Below, one piece after another: positions 45,644 to 54,812 of a DNA stretch of 64,000 bases; position 1 is the first letter of the stretch, and each line of letters begins with the position of its first letter. A program made the position numbers and the translations under genes. The stretch is from Nostoc carneum NIES-2107 (lineage in GTDB: Bacteria > Cyanobacteriota > Cyanobacteriia > Cyanobacteriales > Nostocaceae): NCBI GenBank assembly GCA_002368155.1, contig AP018180.1:744001-808000 (forward strand), given 5' to 3'. The notes below the pieces were generated by a model. The model worked only from the letters and a program-made list of their open reading frames with translations. It was not told the DNA's origin and made no database searches.

Positions 45644-45694
45644 TATAGATGCACCCTGATGATCTGGAGAGCTGCCCAAGTGGCTCTCCTTTTT
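45644..45694 (+). ncRNA. Candidate small RNA, copy 4 (about 50 nt)
   Basis: Same core as copy 2. The hairpin GGAGAGCT (45666-45673) with GGCTCTCC (45682-45689) around GCCCAAGT keeps pairing: T-A becomes T-G at the loop end and a G-C pair is gained at the base. A run of five T (45690-45694) follows. Base changes that preserve the stem support a real RNA. Confidence 0.55.
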
Positions 45695-45729
45695 CAATTT
45701 TTGATGTTGTTAAGAGTCAAGGGTCATTT

Positions 45730-45840
45730 GGTAATAGGTAATAGGTAATGGGTAATTGGTAATTGGTGTTTGTTATTTCCCTTCATCTTCCTCATCTCTC
45801 AGACCCTAATCCCTAATCCCTAATCCCCAGTCCCCAATCC
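45730..45840. repeat. STRR-type tandem heptamers upstream of argJ
   Basis: GGTAATA/GGTAATT units (45730-45768) and CCTAATC units (45803-45840). Confidence 0.7.
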
Positions 45841-45893
45841 TATGGAATTTTGAAGTTTGAATTTTGAATTACATAAGACTTGGTATAATCGCC

Positions 45894-45899
45894 AGTCGA
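45894..45899 (+). promoter_or_regulatory. Probable -10 box of argJ
   Basis: TATAAT 28 bp before the start codon. No good -35 hexamer is seen at 17 nt. Confidence 0.45.
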
Positions 45900-45927
45900 G
45901 CCACTAGATAGTTGTGGGAGAATAATC

Positions 45928-47169
45928 ATGGCAGACTGGCAGGAGATTACAGGTGGTATCACAGCACCAAGGGGATATCGAGCAGCAGGGATTACCGCAG
46001 GTTTAAAGCCTTCGGGATTACCTGATTTAGCTTTGATATTGTCAGATGTGGAAGCGATCGCAGCAGGTGTGTTTACCACTAGTCAAGTTAGAGCCGCTTG
46101 CGTAGATTATTGCCGCCAACGCTTACAAGCCAAGCATAATGCACGGGCAATTCTGTGTAATGCTGGACAAGCAAACGCGGCTACAGGTACTCAAGGCTGG
46201 TTTGATGCTTTAGAATCAGCGATGACAGTAGCCCAAGCTTTGAATATCCCTAGTGAATCGGTATTATTGGCTTCAACTGGGGTGATTGGACAGCGCATCA
46301 AGATGGATAAACTCAAAGCTGGGATTCCGCAACTGATAGCAGCACTTTCAGAAACAGGTTCAGATGCGGCGGCGGGAGCCATTATCACCACAGACTTAGT
46401 AACTAAATCTATTGCCCTAGAGACAAATATAGGCGATCGCCCGGTGCGAATTGGTGGAATTGCCAAAGGTTCAGGGATGATTCACCCCAACATGGCAACT
46501 ATGCTGGCATTTGTTACCTGTGATGCAGTTGTATCGCCAGCACTTTGGCAACAAATGTTGAGTCGCGCTGCTGACAGAAGCTTTAATTCCATTACTGTTG
46601 ATGGTGATACCAGCACCAATGACAGCTTAATTGCCTTAGCTAATGGACAATCCCGCACCCCAGCCATTATTGAAATGGGGCCAGAGGCGGAAAAATTAGA
46701 AGCGATGTTAACAGCAGTATGCCAGCATTTAGCAAAAGCGATCGCGCGTGATGGTGAAGGTGCAACTTGTCTAATTGAAGTGCAAGTTACGGGGGCCCAT
46801 GATGAAACTTCAGCACGTCAAATCGCTAAAACTATTGCAGGTTCATCCTTAGTAAAATCTGCAATTTTTGGACGCGATCCCAACTGGGGACGTATCGCCG
46901 CCGCCGCTGGACGTGCAGGTGTACCCTTTGAGCAAGAAAATTTGCAAATCAAGCTAGGGGATTTCTTACTTTTAGAAAATGGTCAACCACTATCATTTGA
47001 TCGTGCAGCAGCGAGTGCTTATTTAAAACAAGCAGCAGCAGGTGCGTATCTCAAAGAAGATACAGTATTAATCTCTGTGAGCGTTGGTAATGGTCATGGT
47101 ACTGGTAAAGCTTGGGGTTGTGACTTGAGTTACGACTACGTGAAAATTAACGCCGAATACACCACATAA
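45928..47169 (+). CDS. argJ: Bifunctional ornithine acetyltransferase / N-acetylglutamate synthase
   Basis: Arginine biosynthesis: moves the acetyl group from N-acetylornithine to glutamate (the cyclic pathway) and can use acetyl-CoA. It is synthesised as a precursor cut between Ala190 and Thr191 in the motif MIHPNMATML; Thr191 becomes the nucleophile. GGITAPRGYRAAGI and DGDTSTNDS are further family blocks. Length 413 is normal. A GGGAG ribosome site precedes ATG 45928. Confidence 0.96.
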   Translation: MADWQEITGGITAPRGYRAAGITAGLKPSGLPDLALILSDVEAIAAGVFTTSQVRAACVDYCRQRLQAKHNARAILCNAGQANAATGTQGWFDALESAMTVAQALNIPSESVLLASTGVIGQRIKMDKLKAGIPQLIAALSETGSDAAAGAIITTDLVTKSIALETNIGDRPVRIGGIAKGSGMIHPNMATMLAFVTCDAVVSPALWQQMLSRAADRSFNSITVDGDTSTNDSLIALANGQSRTPAIIEMGPEAEKLEAMLTAVCQHLAKAIARDGEGATCLIEVQVTGAHDETSARQIAKTIAGSSLVKSAIFGRDPNWGRIAAAAGRAGVPFEQENLQIKLGDFLLLENGQPLSFDRAAASAYLKQAAAGAYLKEDTVLISVSVGNGHGTGKAWGCDLSYDYVKINAEYTT

Positions 47170-47407
47170 AAAATTTGTAATTCGTAATTCGTAATTCGTA
47201 ATTCGTAATTAAAGAGATTTCTGCGGGAGGATTTTGATGCTAACTCAAACCTCAACCTCGATAGAAATGCTGGCAGACTCTTTCAGTAGTCTGTTCACTA
47301 TGAAACAGCTAAAATAGGAACTAACTCATCAAGCAACGTGGAGATGAGAAGAAATTATGAATTACAAATTACGAAATACAAATTAAATAATCCCCAATTA
47401 TTCAATT
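47170..47407. repeat. TAATTCG tandem repeats and spacer after argJ
   Basis: Five TAATTCG/TTCGTAA units (47178-47211) follow the argJ stop. The remainder is AT-rich with a further ATTACGAAAT stretch near 47370, the inverted orientation of the same unit. Confidence 0.65.
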
Positions 47408-48175
47408 ATGGCTGTTGCTTCTTTCAACTTTCATGCAGAATTAAACGATTTTTTACCACGCAATAAAAGGCGAGTCAAAATCATACATAATTTTGGGGAA
47501 AGAGCCTCAATCAAAGACATGATTGAGTCTCTAGGGGTTCCCCATCCAGAAGTTGATGCTATTGAAGTAAATAATAATTACGTGGATTTTTCTTATATTG
47601 TTCAGGATGGAGATATTATTAATGTTTATCCCATCTCTGTGACTAATACACCCAGCATTTCTGTACATCCACAACCGCTGAGTATTATTCGCTTTGTTTT
47701 AGATATTCATTTAGGTAAATTAGCCACATCTTTAAGGCTGTTAGGCTTTGATACTTTATATCGTAATGATTATGGTGATGAAGAATTAGCTGAGGTTTCT
47801 CACAGCCAAGAACGGATTCTTTTGACCCGTGATAAGGGTTTATTAATGCGTAGTCTTGTAACCCACGGTTATTATGTCAGAAGTACAAATCCTCAGCAGC
47901 AAATAACAGAAGTATTACAGCGCTTTGATTTGTTTAAGTCAGTATCACCCTTTCAACGATGTTTGCGTTGTAATGGCTTACTAGAATCGATAGCGAAGGA
48001 AACTATCATGCATCTACTTCCTGAAAGTGTGCAATTACAAAATCAGGACTTTCATCGCTGTCAAAGCTGCGCTCAAATTTATTGGAAAGGAACCCATTAT
48101 GAACGGTTGCAACAGTTTATTGATGGAGTCTTAGATTCCAAAAAAACTGAGCAATTCAATCATGAGCATCATTGA
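47408..48175 (+). CDS. Mut7-C RNase domain protein with N-terminal ubiquitin-like domain
   Basis: 255 residues. The N-terminal ~80 residues form a ubiquitin/MoaD-like beta-grasp (VQDGDIINVYP near its end). The Mut7-C domain follows: FVLDIHLGKLATSLRLLGFDT, ILLTRDKGLL and a C-terminal zinc-ribbon CLRCNG...CQSCAQIYWKGTHYERL. Mut7-C is a PIN-like RNase fold. The fusion with a ubiquitin-like domain is a known prokaryotic architecture. Targets are unknown. Confidence 0.9.
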   Translation: MAVASFNFHAELNDFLPRNKRRVKIIHNFGERASIKDMIESLGVPHPEVDAIEVNNNYVDFSYIVQDGDIINVYPISVTNTPSISVHPQPLSIIRFVLDIHLGKLATSLRLLGFDTLYRNDYGDEELAEVSHSQERILLTRDKGLLMRSLVTHGYYVRSTNPQQQITEVLQRFDLFKSVSPFQRCLRCNGLLESIAKETIMHLLPESVQLQNQDFHRCQSCAQIYWKGTHYERLQQFIDGVLDSKKTEQFNHEHH

Positions 48176-48404
48176 GACTCGTTGCTGCTACTCCCGGAAT
48201 ATTGGCAACAATTATTTGGCGTTCTCCCACATTCTCTGTATCATCTTCTGAGTGAATTAAATCATCAGTCAGAGGTTGTTTTTTAGTTTCTCCCCTCAGT
48301 TCTTGTGATTTCCGTTGATTTTTTTCCTGCTCAAGATTGGACGAGACAGCAGGTTATTTAGCATGAGAAAAATCAATTTGTGGTTGAGACTGCTCGGAAG
48401 TCAT
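48156..48404 (-). pseudogene. Small broken reading frame with one in-frame stop
   Basis: Read on the minus strand from ATG 48404, a continuous 82-codon frame runs to a stop at 48156, interrupted only by TAA at 48354-48356 (codon 17). Pieces are MTSEQSQPQIDFSHAK, then SSNLEQEKNQRKSQELRGET and ERQIIVANIPGVAATSL. The acidic and polar composition is protein-like and the frame is otherwise open. Its 3' end overlaps the Mut7-C gene by 20 bp. It may be a recent pseudogene or chance; no homologue is recognised. Confidence 0.35.
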
Positions 48405-48624
48405 GAGTACGCTAAATCATATAATTTTCTCTAGTGTTGAATTTATCTTGGTCGCCAACATCTTTCTTAAGAAGGAAACCAAGCATTTTTATTCACAGCA
48501 GTGAAAATTCAAGATTATGACATCAAAGTAAAAGATGAGAGCGATAAATGGATTTGCACAAGCCAAATCCAAAAAGCAATTCTAAATCCCAATCCCCAAT
48601 CCAAAATCTAAAATCCCAAATTGT
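48405..48624. other. Spacer with AATCCC repeats before the ROK gene
   Basis: AT-rich DNA. Just upstream of the ROK gene, short AATCCC/AATCTAAA repeats lie at 48580-48620. No other feature is seen. Confidence 0.4.
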
Positions 48625-49584
48625 ATGACATCAATATTAGCTCTCGACTTTGGCGGAACTAAGTTAGCTGCAGCAACGGTAAATATCGGTTCTCGACAAT
48701 GGCTGCGTTATGAACGTCGCCTATCACCAGCGATCGCCAATGCTAATACTGATTTAGAGATTATGCGATCGCTGATTCACTCTTTGCTGCAAGATACTCA
48801 ACCCGCCGCTATTGGTGTTAGCTTTGGCGGCCCAGTAGACGCTACCACAGGTACAGTGCGGCTGTCTCACCATGTTCCTGGTTGGGAAAATATTCCTCTC
48901 CAAGAGATGTTAGAACAAGAGTTTGGAGTTCCTGCTGCAGTGGATAATGATGCTAATGTCGCTGCTTTAGGCGAATATCGTTTTGGTGCAGGTCAAGGTT
49001 ACGATAGCCTGTTTTACATCACCGTTAGTACTGGTGTGGGTGGTGGTTGGATACTCAATGGTCAGCCTTGGCGAGGTACAGGGGGTATGGCTGGAGAAAT
49101 TGGACATATTGTAGTAGACCCAGCTGGCCCGGTATGTTTGTGTGGTAAACGTGGATGTGTAGAACGTTTGGCTTCCGGCCCCTATATGGCGCAAAATGCG
49201 CGGGAAGCTTTAACAGCACAGCCGAAACTCTGGGAAGGGAAGATATTGCGGAGTTTGGTGGAGGGTAATTTAGAGCTATTAACAGGACAATTAATCAGTC
49301 AAGCAGCAGCAGCTGGGGATGATTTAGCTGTGGAGGTTTTACGCAAATCTGCTTGGGCTTTAGGTACGGGTATTGGTAATATAGCAAACTTAGTGAACCC
49401 GCAATTATTTATCCTAGGTGGGAGTGTAACTAAAGCTGGTACTCAATGGTGGGAAATTTTACGTCAGGTAGCAAGAGAAACAGCACTACCAGAAATTGAT
49501 TTTGAAATTGTTTCAGCTGCTTTAGCTGATGATGCACCTTTATGGGGTGCTGTTGCTTTAGCAGAATTAAGATTAGCTAACTAA
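48625..49584 (+). CDS. ROK-family sugar kinase (probable glucokinase)
   Basis: 319 residues. The phosphate-binding DFGGTKLAAA opens the protein. GVSFGGPVD, DNDANVAALGE and the zinc motif CLCGKRGCVE with preceding GHIVVDP are the ROK signatures. There is no N-terminal DNA-binding domain, so it is a kinase rather than a repressor. Glucose as substrate is likely but not certain. Confidence 0.9.
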   Translation: MTSILALDFGGTKLAAATVNIGSRQWLRYERRLSPAIANANTDLEIMRSLIHSLLQDTQPAAIGVSFGGPVDATTGTVRLSHHVPGWENIPLQEMLEQEFGVPAAVDNDANVAALGEYRFGAGQGYDSLFYITVSTGVGGGWILNGQPWRGTGGMAGEIGHIVVDPAGPVCLCGKRGCVERLASGPYMAQNAREALTAQPKLWEGKILRSLVEGNLELLTGQLISQAAAAGDDLAVEVLRKSAWALGTGIGNIANLVNPQLFILGGSVTKAGTQWWEILRQVARETALPEIDFEIVSAALADDAPLWGAVALAELRLAN

Positions 49585-49843
49585 AAGAGATTGGTCGCAA
49601 CAATCAGAGATTTATTCTTGTCTGTATAGATATAGAAATCCAGTTGATTTTTTGCATAAATTACGCACCCTAAAAGTTTAAGTGTCGAATAGGCAAATGT
49701 GCAACTGAGTCTATTGCAAAAATGGCATAGTAATCCTTTAACAGCAAAACTATAAGAATTATTAGTAAAAGAGAGGTCAGCCCCAGAGTACAAGAGAATT
49801 TAAGATATATTTTAGTTGTTAATAAAATGACAGCGATAGCTAT

Positions 49844-51223
49844 ATGATCTGCTGCCTAAACCCCGATTGCCCAAATCCTCAAAATCCTGATGGTTCCCAC
49901 TTTTGTTTAAGCTGTGGAACAGGATTAGTGTATCTACTAAGAAATCGTTATCGTATTATCCAACCAATTGGCAGAGGAGGGTTTGCACGTACTTATCTAG
50001 CAGAAGATATAGACAAGCTCAACGAGAAATGTGTTGTTAAACAGCTAGTTCGCGGTCAATTTTACAGTGGTGGCGGTAGCGATGCTCAAAAAAAAGCAAC
50101 TGAGTTGTTTGAGAGAGAAGCTAAACGCTTACAAGAGTTAGGAAAACATGACCAAATCCCCACACTTTTAGCCTACTTTAAAGAAAATGACTACCTGTAT
50201 GTAGTGCAAGAGTTGATTGAGGGACAAAATCTGTTGCAGGAGTTAAAGCAGCAGGGAGTATTTGATGAAACAAAAATTCGTCAACTACTAAATGACTTGT
50301 TACCTGTTCTGAATACCATCCACGAACAACAAGTTATCCACCGCGATATTAAAGCCGAAAATATTATTCGCCGTCAACATGATGGTAAGTTAGTGTTGAT
50401 TGATTTTGGTGTATCCAAGCAAAAAACGGAAGCAGCAAACACAGCACCAGGAACAATTATCGGTTCTTTGGGTTATGCACCAATAGAACAACTGCAGTTA
50501 GGTACTGCTTACCCGTCTAGTGATTTATATAGTTTGGGAATTACCTGTTTTCATCTGCTGACTAACGTTACTCCATCCCAACTATGGATGAAGCAAGGTT
50601 TTAGCTGGACTAATAATTGGCGCAGTCAATTGTCGCAACCAATCAGTCAGGAATTAGCGCTGATTCTCGATAGGTTAATGCCAGAAAATCACGAGCAACG
50701 TTATCAATCGGCTCAGGCAGTATTATTAGATTTAAATGTTCAGCCAGGTTTAAATCCCAAAGTACCACACACTATATTTTCACCAGAACAGTTATTTCAA
50801 TCACGAGGACGGATTCCCCAACAAACTAACCAAAGTGTTTCACACATATCGCTGCAAGAACTATTACCCGGGGCTGTGATTGTAGGTACAGGCAGTTCTT
50901 TTTTAGCTATTGTATTACTGAGTTTTTTAGGAACTACGTTGATTAGTTCGGGGTTATGGTTGATAATTTTAGGATTTGTAATTTTTATTCAATCTCGCCC
51001 TTTATTTGAAAAGAGTTATTTATTTTTAATTGCTCTACTAACCAATTTATTTATTGTGTTTATCTTCCAGCGCTGGCAAATTATTAATCCTTTACGGTCA
51101 GGTATCAATGGTTTGATAGTAGCGGTTTTATTAATTATTTTATCTGGATTGTTGGCATTTATTTTGTTGGGTACATCACAGTTAATGAATAAACTAATGT
51201 CTAAATATAGCAATCCTAAATGA
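49844..51223 (+). CDS. Ser/Thr protein kinase with zinc-ribbon and membrane tail; 3' end altered by IS insertion
   Basis: 459 residues. An N-terminal four-Cys ribbon (Cys4, Cys9, Cys21, Cys24) precedes a Hanks-type kinase (about 36-290): GRGGFARTY, VVKQL, HRDIKAENII and LIDFGVSKQ, with the APE equivalent in YAPIEQ. Three or four membrane helices fill about 350-450. The last residues S-N-P-K and the stop codon are supplied by an IS630 element inserted at 51207/51208. The pre-insertion reading would have been ...MSKYF-stop. The kinase should be functional. The next gene (periplasmic-binding-type) was probably adjacent before insertion. Confidence 0.92.
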   Translation: MICCLNPDCPNPQNPDGSHFCLSCGTGLVYLLRNRYRIIQPIGRGGFARTYLAEDIDKLNEKCVVKQLVRGQFYSGGGSDAQKKATELFEREAKRLQELGKHDQIPTLLAYFKENDYLYVVQELIEGQNLLQELKQQGVFDETKIRQLLNDLLPVLNTIHEQQVIHRDIKAENIIRRQHDGKLVLIDFGVSKQKTEAANTAPGTIIGSLGYAPIEQLQLGTAYPSSDLYSLGITCFHLLTNVTPSQLWMKQGFSWTNNWRSQLSQPISQELALILDRLMPENHEQRYQSAQAVLLDLNVQPGLNPKVPHTIFSPEQLFQSRGRIPQQTNQSVSHISLQELLPGAVIVGTGSSFLAIVLLSFLGTTLISSGLWLIILGFVIFIQSRPLFEKSYLFLIALLTNLFIVFIFQRWQIINPLRSGINGLIVAVLLIILSGLLAFILLGTSQLMNKLMSKYSNPK

Positions 51224-52332
51224 GTTGTGAAAAAAATGAACCATACATAAATATTTTGGGAAAATTAAAAACTTGATGATTAGTAACGAGTTCAAATAAT
51301 CTCTTGACCTGAGAAAAGGATTTACATAAGTGGTAAAACTCTCGAATAAATTTTTTAGCGTACAACCAGATGTCTTCTACAGGATTTTGCGTTGGGTCAT
51401 TGGGTGCAAATCTCATACAAGTAACTTTCCATTCATCTTCACTTAATCCTTGATTCAGATTATCTAAGTAAGCTTTAAATTCAGCAGAACGATGATAACT
51501 AGCTCCATCCCAAATTAAAGCAATACGGCTTTTTGGATACTGGGAAATTAAATATTGTACAAAAGCAATCGCGTTGCTAGAATCACCTTTTTTACAAGGC
51601 TTAATTAGAAACTCTTGTGTGTAATAATTTAGAGCGCCAAAATAGGTTTGTCTTTGTCGTTCATTGATCACTGGAACTTCAATCCGTTCTTTCGTATTTC
51701 CCCAAATATAACCACAAATATCTCCCCATAATAGGTGACATTCATCTTCAAAAAAAACTATGAGTTCCCCAGATACTATCTCACGCTCATGTGCCGTCAG
51801 CCATGCGGTTATTTCTAGTTTTTTTTTAGCTACTAGTTCTGCGTCTTTTTTAGGATTCTTTTTTTGTGTTTTTTTCCAACTTATATTAGCGTCTTTAAAG
51901 AGATCGTAATAGCTTTGATTTGACTCAAATACAACATCAAAATTATCTTCTACGTACTCCTTTAATTCTGATAAATGCCAATAGTTTTTCTGTTGAAGCC
52001 AGTTTAATACTACTTGTCTTTGTGCAGAGTCAAGATAACTTTTTGACCCTTTGTATTTTAGCCTCAATCCGGTTATACCCTGTTCTATAAATATATATTT
52101 CCATTTGTTTACAAAACCAACAGACACTCCGAGAATATTTCCAATCTTTGAATGTTTATAGTTTTGCATCACCATTTGTACTGCCAGTGCCCGTTTTAGT
52201 TCTCTGGAGTCTGAGGTAGCCTGAATGAACTCTATCAACTCTTCCATTTGTGCTGCCATGCACCCTATCAATGACTTCTAATGTTCACCATATCAACAAC
52301 TGTGATTTTTCACAAATGATTTAGGATTGCTA
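51208..52332. mobile_element. IS630-family insertion sequence, 1125 bp, complete
   Basis: Terminal inverted repeats TAGCAATCCTAAAT(GAG)TTGTGA... at 51208-51234 and its inverse at 52306-52332 match at 25 of 27 positions. The target TA is duplicated on both sides (51206-51207 and 52333-52334), as expected for IS630. It contains one transposase gene on the minus strand. Confidence 0.92.
51216..52259 (-). CDS. IS630-family transposase
   Basis: 347 residues from ATG 52259; a TTG at 52271 is an alternative. An N-terminal helix-turn-helix (HSKIGNILGVSVGFVNKWKY) binds the ends. The DDE catalytic triad is in FFEDECHL, LIWDGASYHRS and NPVEDIW. No frameshift or internal stop is present, so the element may be active. 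Its stop codon TAG (51216-51218) lies inside the terminal repeat, 5 bp from the stop of the convergent kinase gene. Confidence 0.95.
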   Translation of the reverse strand: MAAQMEELIEFIQATSDSRELKRALAVQMVMQNYKHSKIGNILGVSVGFVNKWKYIFIEQGITGLRLKYKGSKSYLDSAQRQVVLNWLQQKNYWHLSELKEYVEDNFDVVFESNQSYYDLFKDANISWKKTQKKNPKKDAELVAKKKLEITAWLTAHEREIVSGELIVFFEDECHLLWGDICGYIWGNTKERIEVPVINERQRQTYFGALNYYTQEFLIKPCKKGDSSNAIAFVQYLISQYPKSRIALIWDGASYHRSAEFKAYLDNLNQGLSEDEWKVTCMRFAPNDPTQNPVEDIWLYAKKFIREFYHLCKSFSQVKRLFELVTNHQVFNFPKIFMYGSFFSQLI

Positions 52333-52414
52333 TATTTCTGATTATTTTTGAATATTGGTTTATTGTAAAAGCAATTTTCAGATAAATTTAACTTAATTAA
52401 TTGAGGAATTATTG

Positions 52415-53893
52415 ATGACAACTAAACAAGAGAATATTCGGTTGCTAGCCTCTCTGGGAATTGCTGGAGTGCTGGTAGCGGTAATTTTAGGCTTAGTCAG
52501 TAAGTTTTCGCCGGAGATTCAATCTACACCAAATTCTATGGTTACTCCCAGGGGAACATCACGCCCACCAACTCCGGAGTGGATGAGTTTGGGTGAAAAA
52601 CTTTTAGTAACCGCCGATAAAACAGATAATAAAGAAGCTGGGGTGAATGCAGTCAAATCTGGTGATTTTGGCACGGCTGTCATCAAATTTCAAGCATCGC
52701 TGCAAACTATGCGGAACGATCCAGAGACATTAATTTATTTGAATAATGCCAAAATTGCTAACTCTAAAGCATTAAAAGTTGCTGTAATTGCACCCATTGG
52801 TAATAGCTTAAATGAGGCGAAAGAAACTTTACGCGGTGTGGCGCAAGCGCAAGATGAAATTAATAGCAGTGGCGGAATTAATGGCATACCATTGCAACTG
52901 GAAATTTCTAATTTAAATAGCTTTGACCAGCTTGATAAAATAGATAATGAATTAGTCAAAGACGCTAATGTGTTAGCAGTAGTAGGTTTTGGACGGAATG
53001 AAGAACTCTATAAAAAGAATGGTTTGGTGAGAGTTTCTCCGGGAAGTTCCAGAAATCAAATGGGGCAAAATCAGGCACAGGCCTATGGCGATAGTAAATA
53101 TGTATTTAATATCAGCCCTAATCGGGAGATTTTCAATCAAGCCTTAGCTGAATATATTGTTAAAAAAGAACGCCGGACTAATATAGCTATTTGTCGCGAT
53201 ACATCATTTAGAACTAGCCAAGACACATCTAATCAGGACAGGTCAAATCAAGAAAGATTAAATCAAGATATTGTCAAAGAGTACACTGAGTTCATCACTA
53301 AAGCAGGTGGAAAAGTTACTGCTACAGATTGCGATTTAGGGGCTGCGAATTTTAGAGCTAATGATGTCATTCCCAAAGCTATTAGCGATGGTGCAGAAGC
53401 CTTACTATTAATTCCCCGTACAAGTAGCCTCAACGTAGCAGTAGATGTGGCAAAAGCAAATCGAAATAGGCTGACACTTTTTGGTTCTCAACAACTCTAC
53501 AGTGAAAGAATTTTAAAGTTTGGACAAGGCGATATTAAAGGCATGGTAGTGCCTGTACCTTGGCATCGTGATGCTAACCGGAGTATGGATAAAGGCAATT
53601 CCTTTGCTGATAGAGCCTTAAAACTTTGGGGTGGAGATGTCAGTCCGCGAACTGCTACAGCCTATGATGCAATGCAAGTAATTATTGCTGGTTTAAAAGA
53701 AAATAGCACTCGTCAAGGCTTACAAAAGGTACTATCAAATCCTAATTTTTCTGCAATGGGAGCCACAGGTAAAATTCAGTTTTCAGCATCAGGTCAGCGC
53801 CAAGGTGGAGTATTTTTAGCCAGGATTGAGCCTTGTGAGTCAGGTAAGCCTTGCGCTTCAAGCACTGGTTATAATTTCGTGCTAGTGCAATAA
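52415..53893 (+). CDS. Membrane-anchored type 1 periplasmic-binding-fold protein
   Basis: 492 residues from ATG 52415, supported by GAGGA upstream. One N-terminal membrane helix (about 10-30), a short helical repeat region (about 55-105; TPR-like FGTAVIKFQASLQTM), then a Leu/Ile/Val-binding-type receptor domain: ALKVAVIAPIG, AQDEINSSGGINGIPLQLEI and TATAYDAMQVIIAGL. There are no ABC transporter genes beside it. Linked to the kinase upstream it could be a signal receptor rather than a nutrient binder; that is inference. Confidence 0.85.
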   Translation: MTTKQENIRLLASLGIAGVLVAVILGLVSKFSPEIQSTPNSMVTPRGTSRPPTPEWMSLGEKLLVTADKTDNKEAGVNAVKSGDFGTAVIKFQASLQTMRNDPETLIYLNNAKIANSKALKVAVIAPIGNSLNEAKETLRGVAQAQDEINSSGGINGIPLQLEISNLNSFDQLDKIDNELVKDANVLAVVGFGRNEELYKKNGLVRVSPGSSRNQMGQNQAQAYGDSKYVFNISPNREIFNQALAEYIVKKERRTNIAICRDTSFRTSQDTSNQDRSNQERLNQDIVKEYTEFITKAGGKVTATDCDLGAANFRANDVIPKAISDGAEALLLIPRTSSLNVAVDVAKANRNRLTLFGSQQLYSERILKFGQGDIKGMVVPVPWHRDANRSMDKGNSFADRALKLWGGDVSPRTATAYDAMQVIIAGLKENSTRQGLQKVLSNPNFSAMGATGKIQFSASGQRQGGVFLARIEPCESGKPCASSTGYNFVLVQ

Positions 53894-54812
53894 GGGAGTT
53901 TTCAAGAACAAATATCTGATTGCTGTGTTAGCAGAGGAAGCAGAAATCTAATTGGTATATTCAATGCCGGAATTGAGTAATTGATTCCTTAAAAGTTTCT
54001 CAGACAGAGGACATTTTTCCTTTGTCTCTAATGCTGTGTTAAAACTTAACCGTTAATCAGCGCGCTTAATAGTCTTACGTAGCAGCAAAGATGATGCTGT
54101 GCTATTGCTTTCACGCACACTACAATACTATCAATATATAAGGTTGTTTTTTATACTCAGCAATGTTAGTAAATAATAATGTTAAACTGAGATTAGCTTT
54201 AAATTGATCATCGTTGAGATATAGATAAATATATATCTTTTAGTAGGTGAACAATATTTATTTTAAATCTTTATCAAGCTACTTGCTGTATTTTAAATAA
54301 TTAAAAAATTTTTTTAATATAATTCTGGTAAATTAAACACTAATATAGTCAATACTAAAAAGTATAAATTGGTGCATCTAACTGTCTAAAAGAGGTAGAA
54401 AGTTCAGAAAGTAAAAATCAAATAGATGAAAAGTCATAGAGCTATTTGGAACCTAATTACAAAATTCAAATCAGCTCTTATTTGCAGTCTCTATACTTCT
54501 GGATAAAAGCCTCCTATGTCATCAGGGAAAAGTTGCGCTTTTTTGACCTATCTCTGACGAAGCAGCAATCGCAACAAGTGCATTACCCTAAGCTGTTACG
54601 CATTTAAATTGTATATTTCGCACTCAGGTTGTCAAAAGTCAAGAGTCCAAAGTCCAAGCTAGCCCTTGACCCTGGACTCTTGACCCTTGACAGTCCTAAC
54701 GCCAGAATATTTGATTTAGGCGCGTATCAGCTTACCAACTATGTTGATGAAATGAATCTGGTAACAGATGTTTTTTGTTGTATAAAGTTCGCCGCACAAT
54801 CAGATTGTATTT
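53894..54812. other. Long AT-rich intergenic region
   Basis: 919 bp without a supported gene. An inverted repeat, TGTCAAAAGTCAAGAGTCCA (54630-54649) with TGGACTCTTGACCCTTGACA (54673-54692), has two mismatches and forms a 20-bp stem. The 54170-54370 part is very AT-rich. It probably carries the promoter of the photoreceptor gene, not pinpointed. Confidence 0.5.

Larger units (their letters stand above)
44980..45694 (+). repeat. Tandem family of four short related elements
   Basis: Four copies on the + strand: 1 (44981-45068, diverged), 2 (45133-45223, intact), 3 (about 45501-45550, degenerate) and 4 (45609-45694, intact). Copies 2 and 4 share promoter-like boxes, the core TATATAGATGCACCCTGATG and the hairpin core GAGAGCTGCCCAAGT. 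Copy 3 keeps GCACCCTGAT and GCCCAAGTAG. Copy 1 keeps a TATACT box and AAGCTATCTAAGTAGCG. Spacings differ, so these are separate units rather than a uniform tandem array. Confidence 0.75.

Noticed and set aside
49581-49793. 70-codon minus-strand ORF between ROK and kinase genes
   Set aside because: No ribosome site and composition typical of translated AT-rich spacer.
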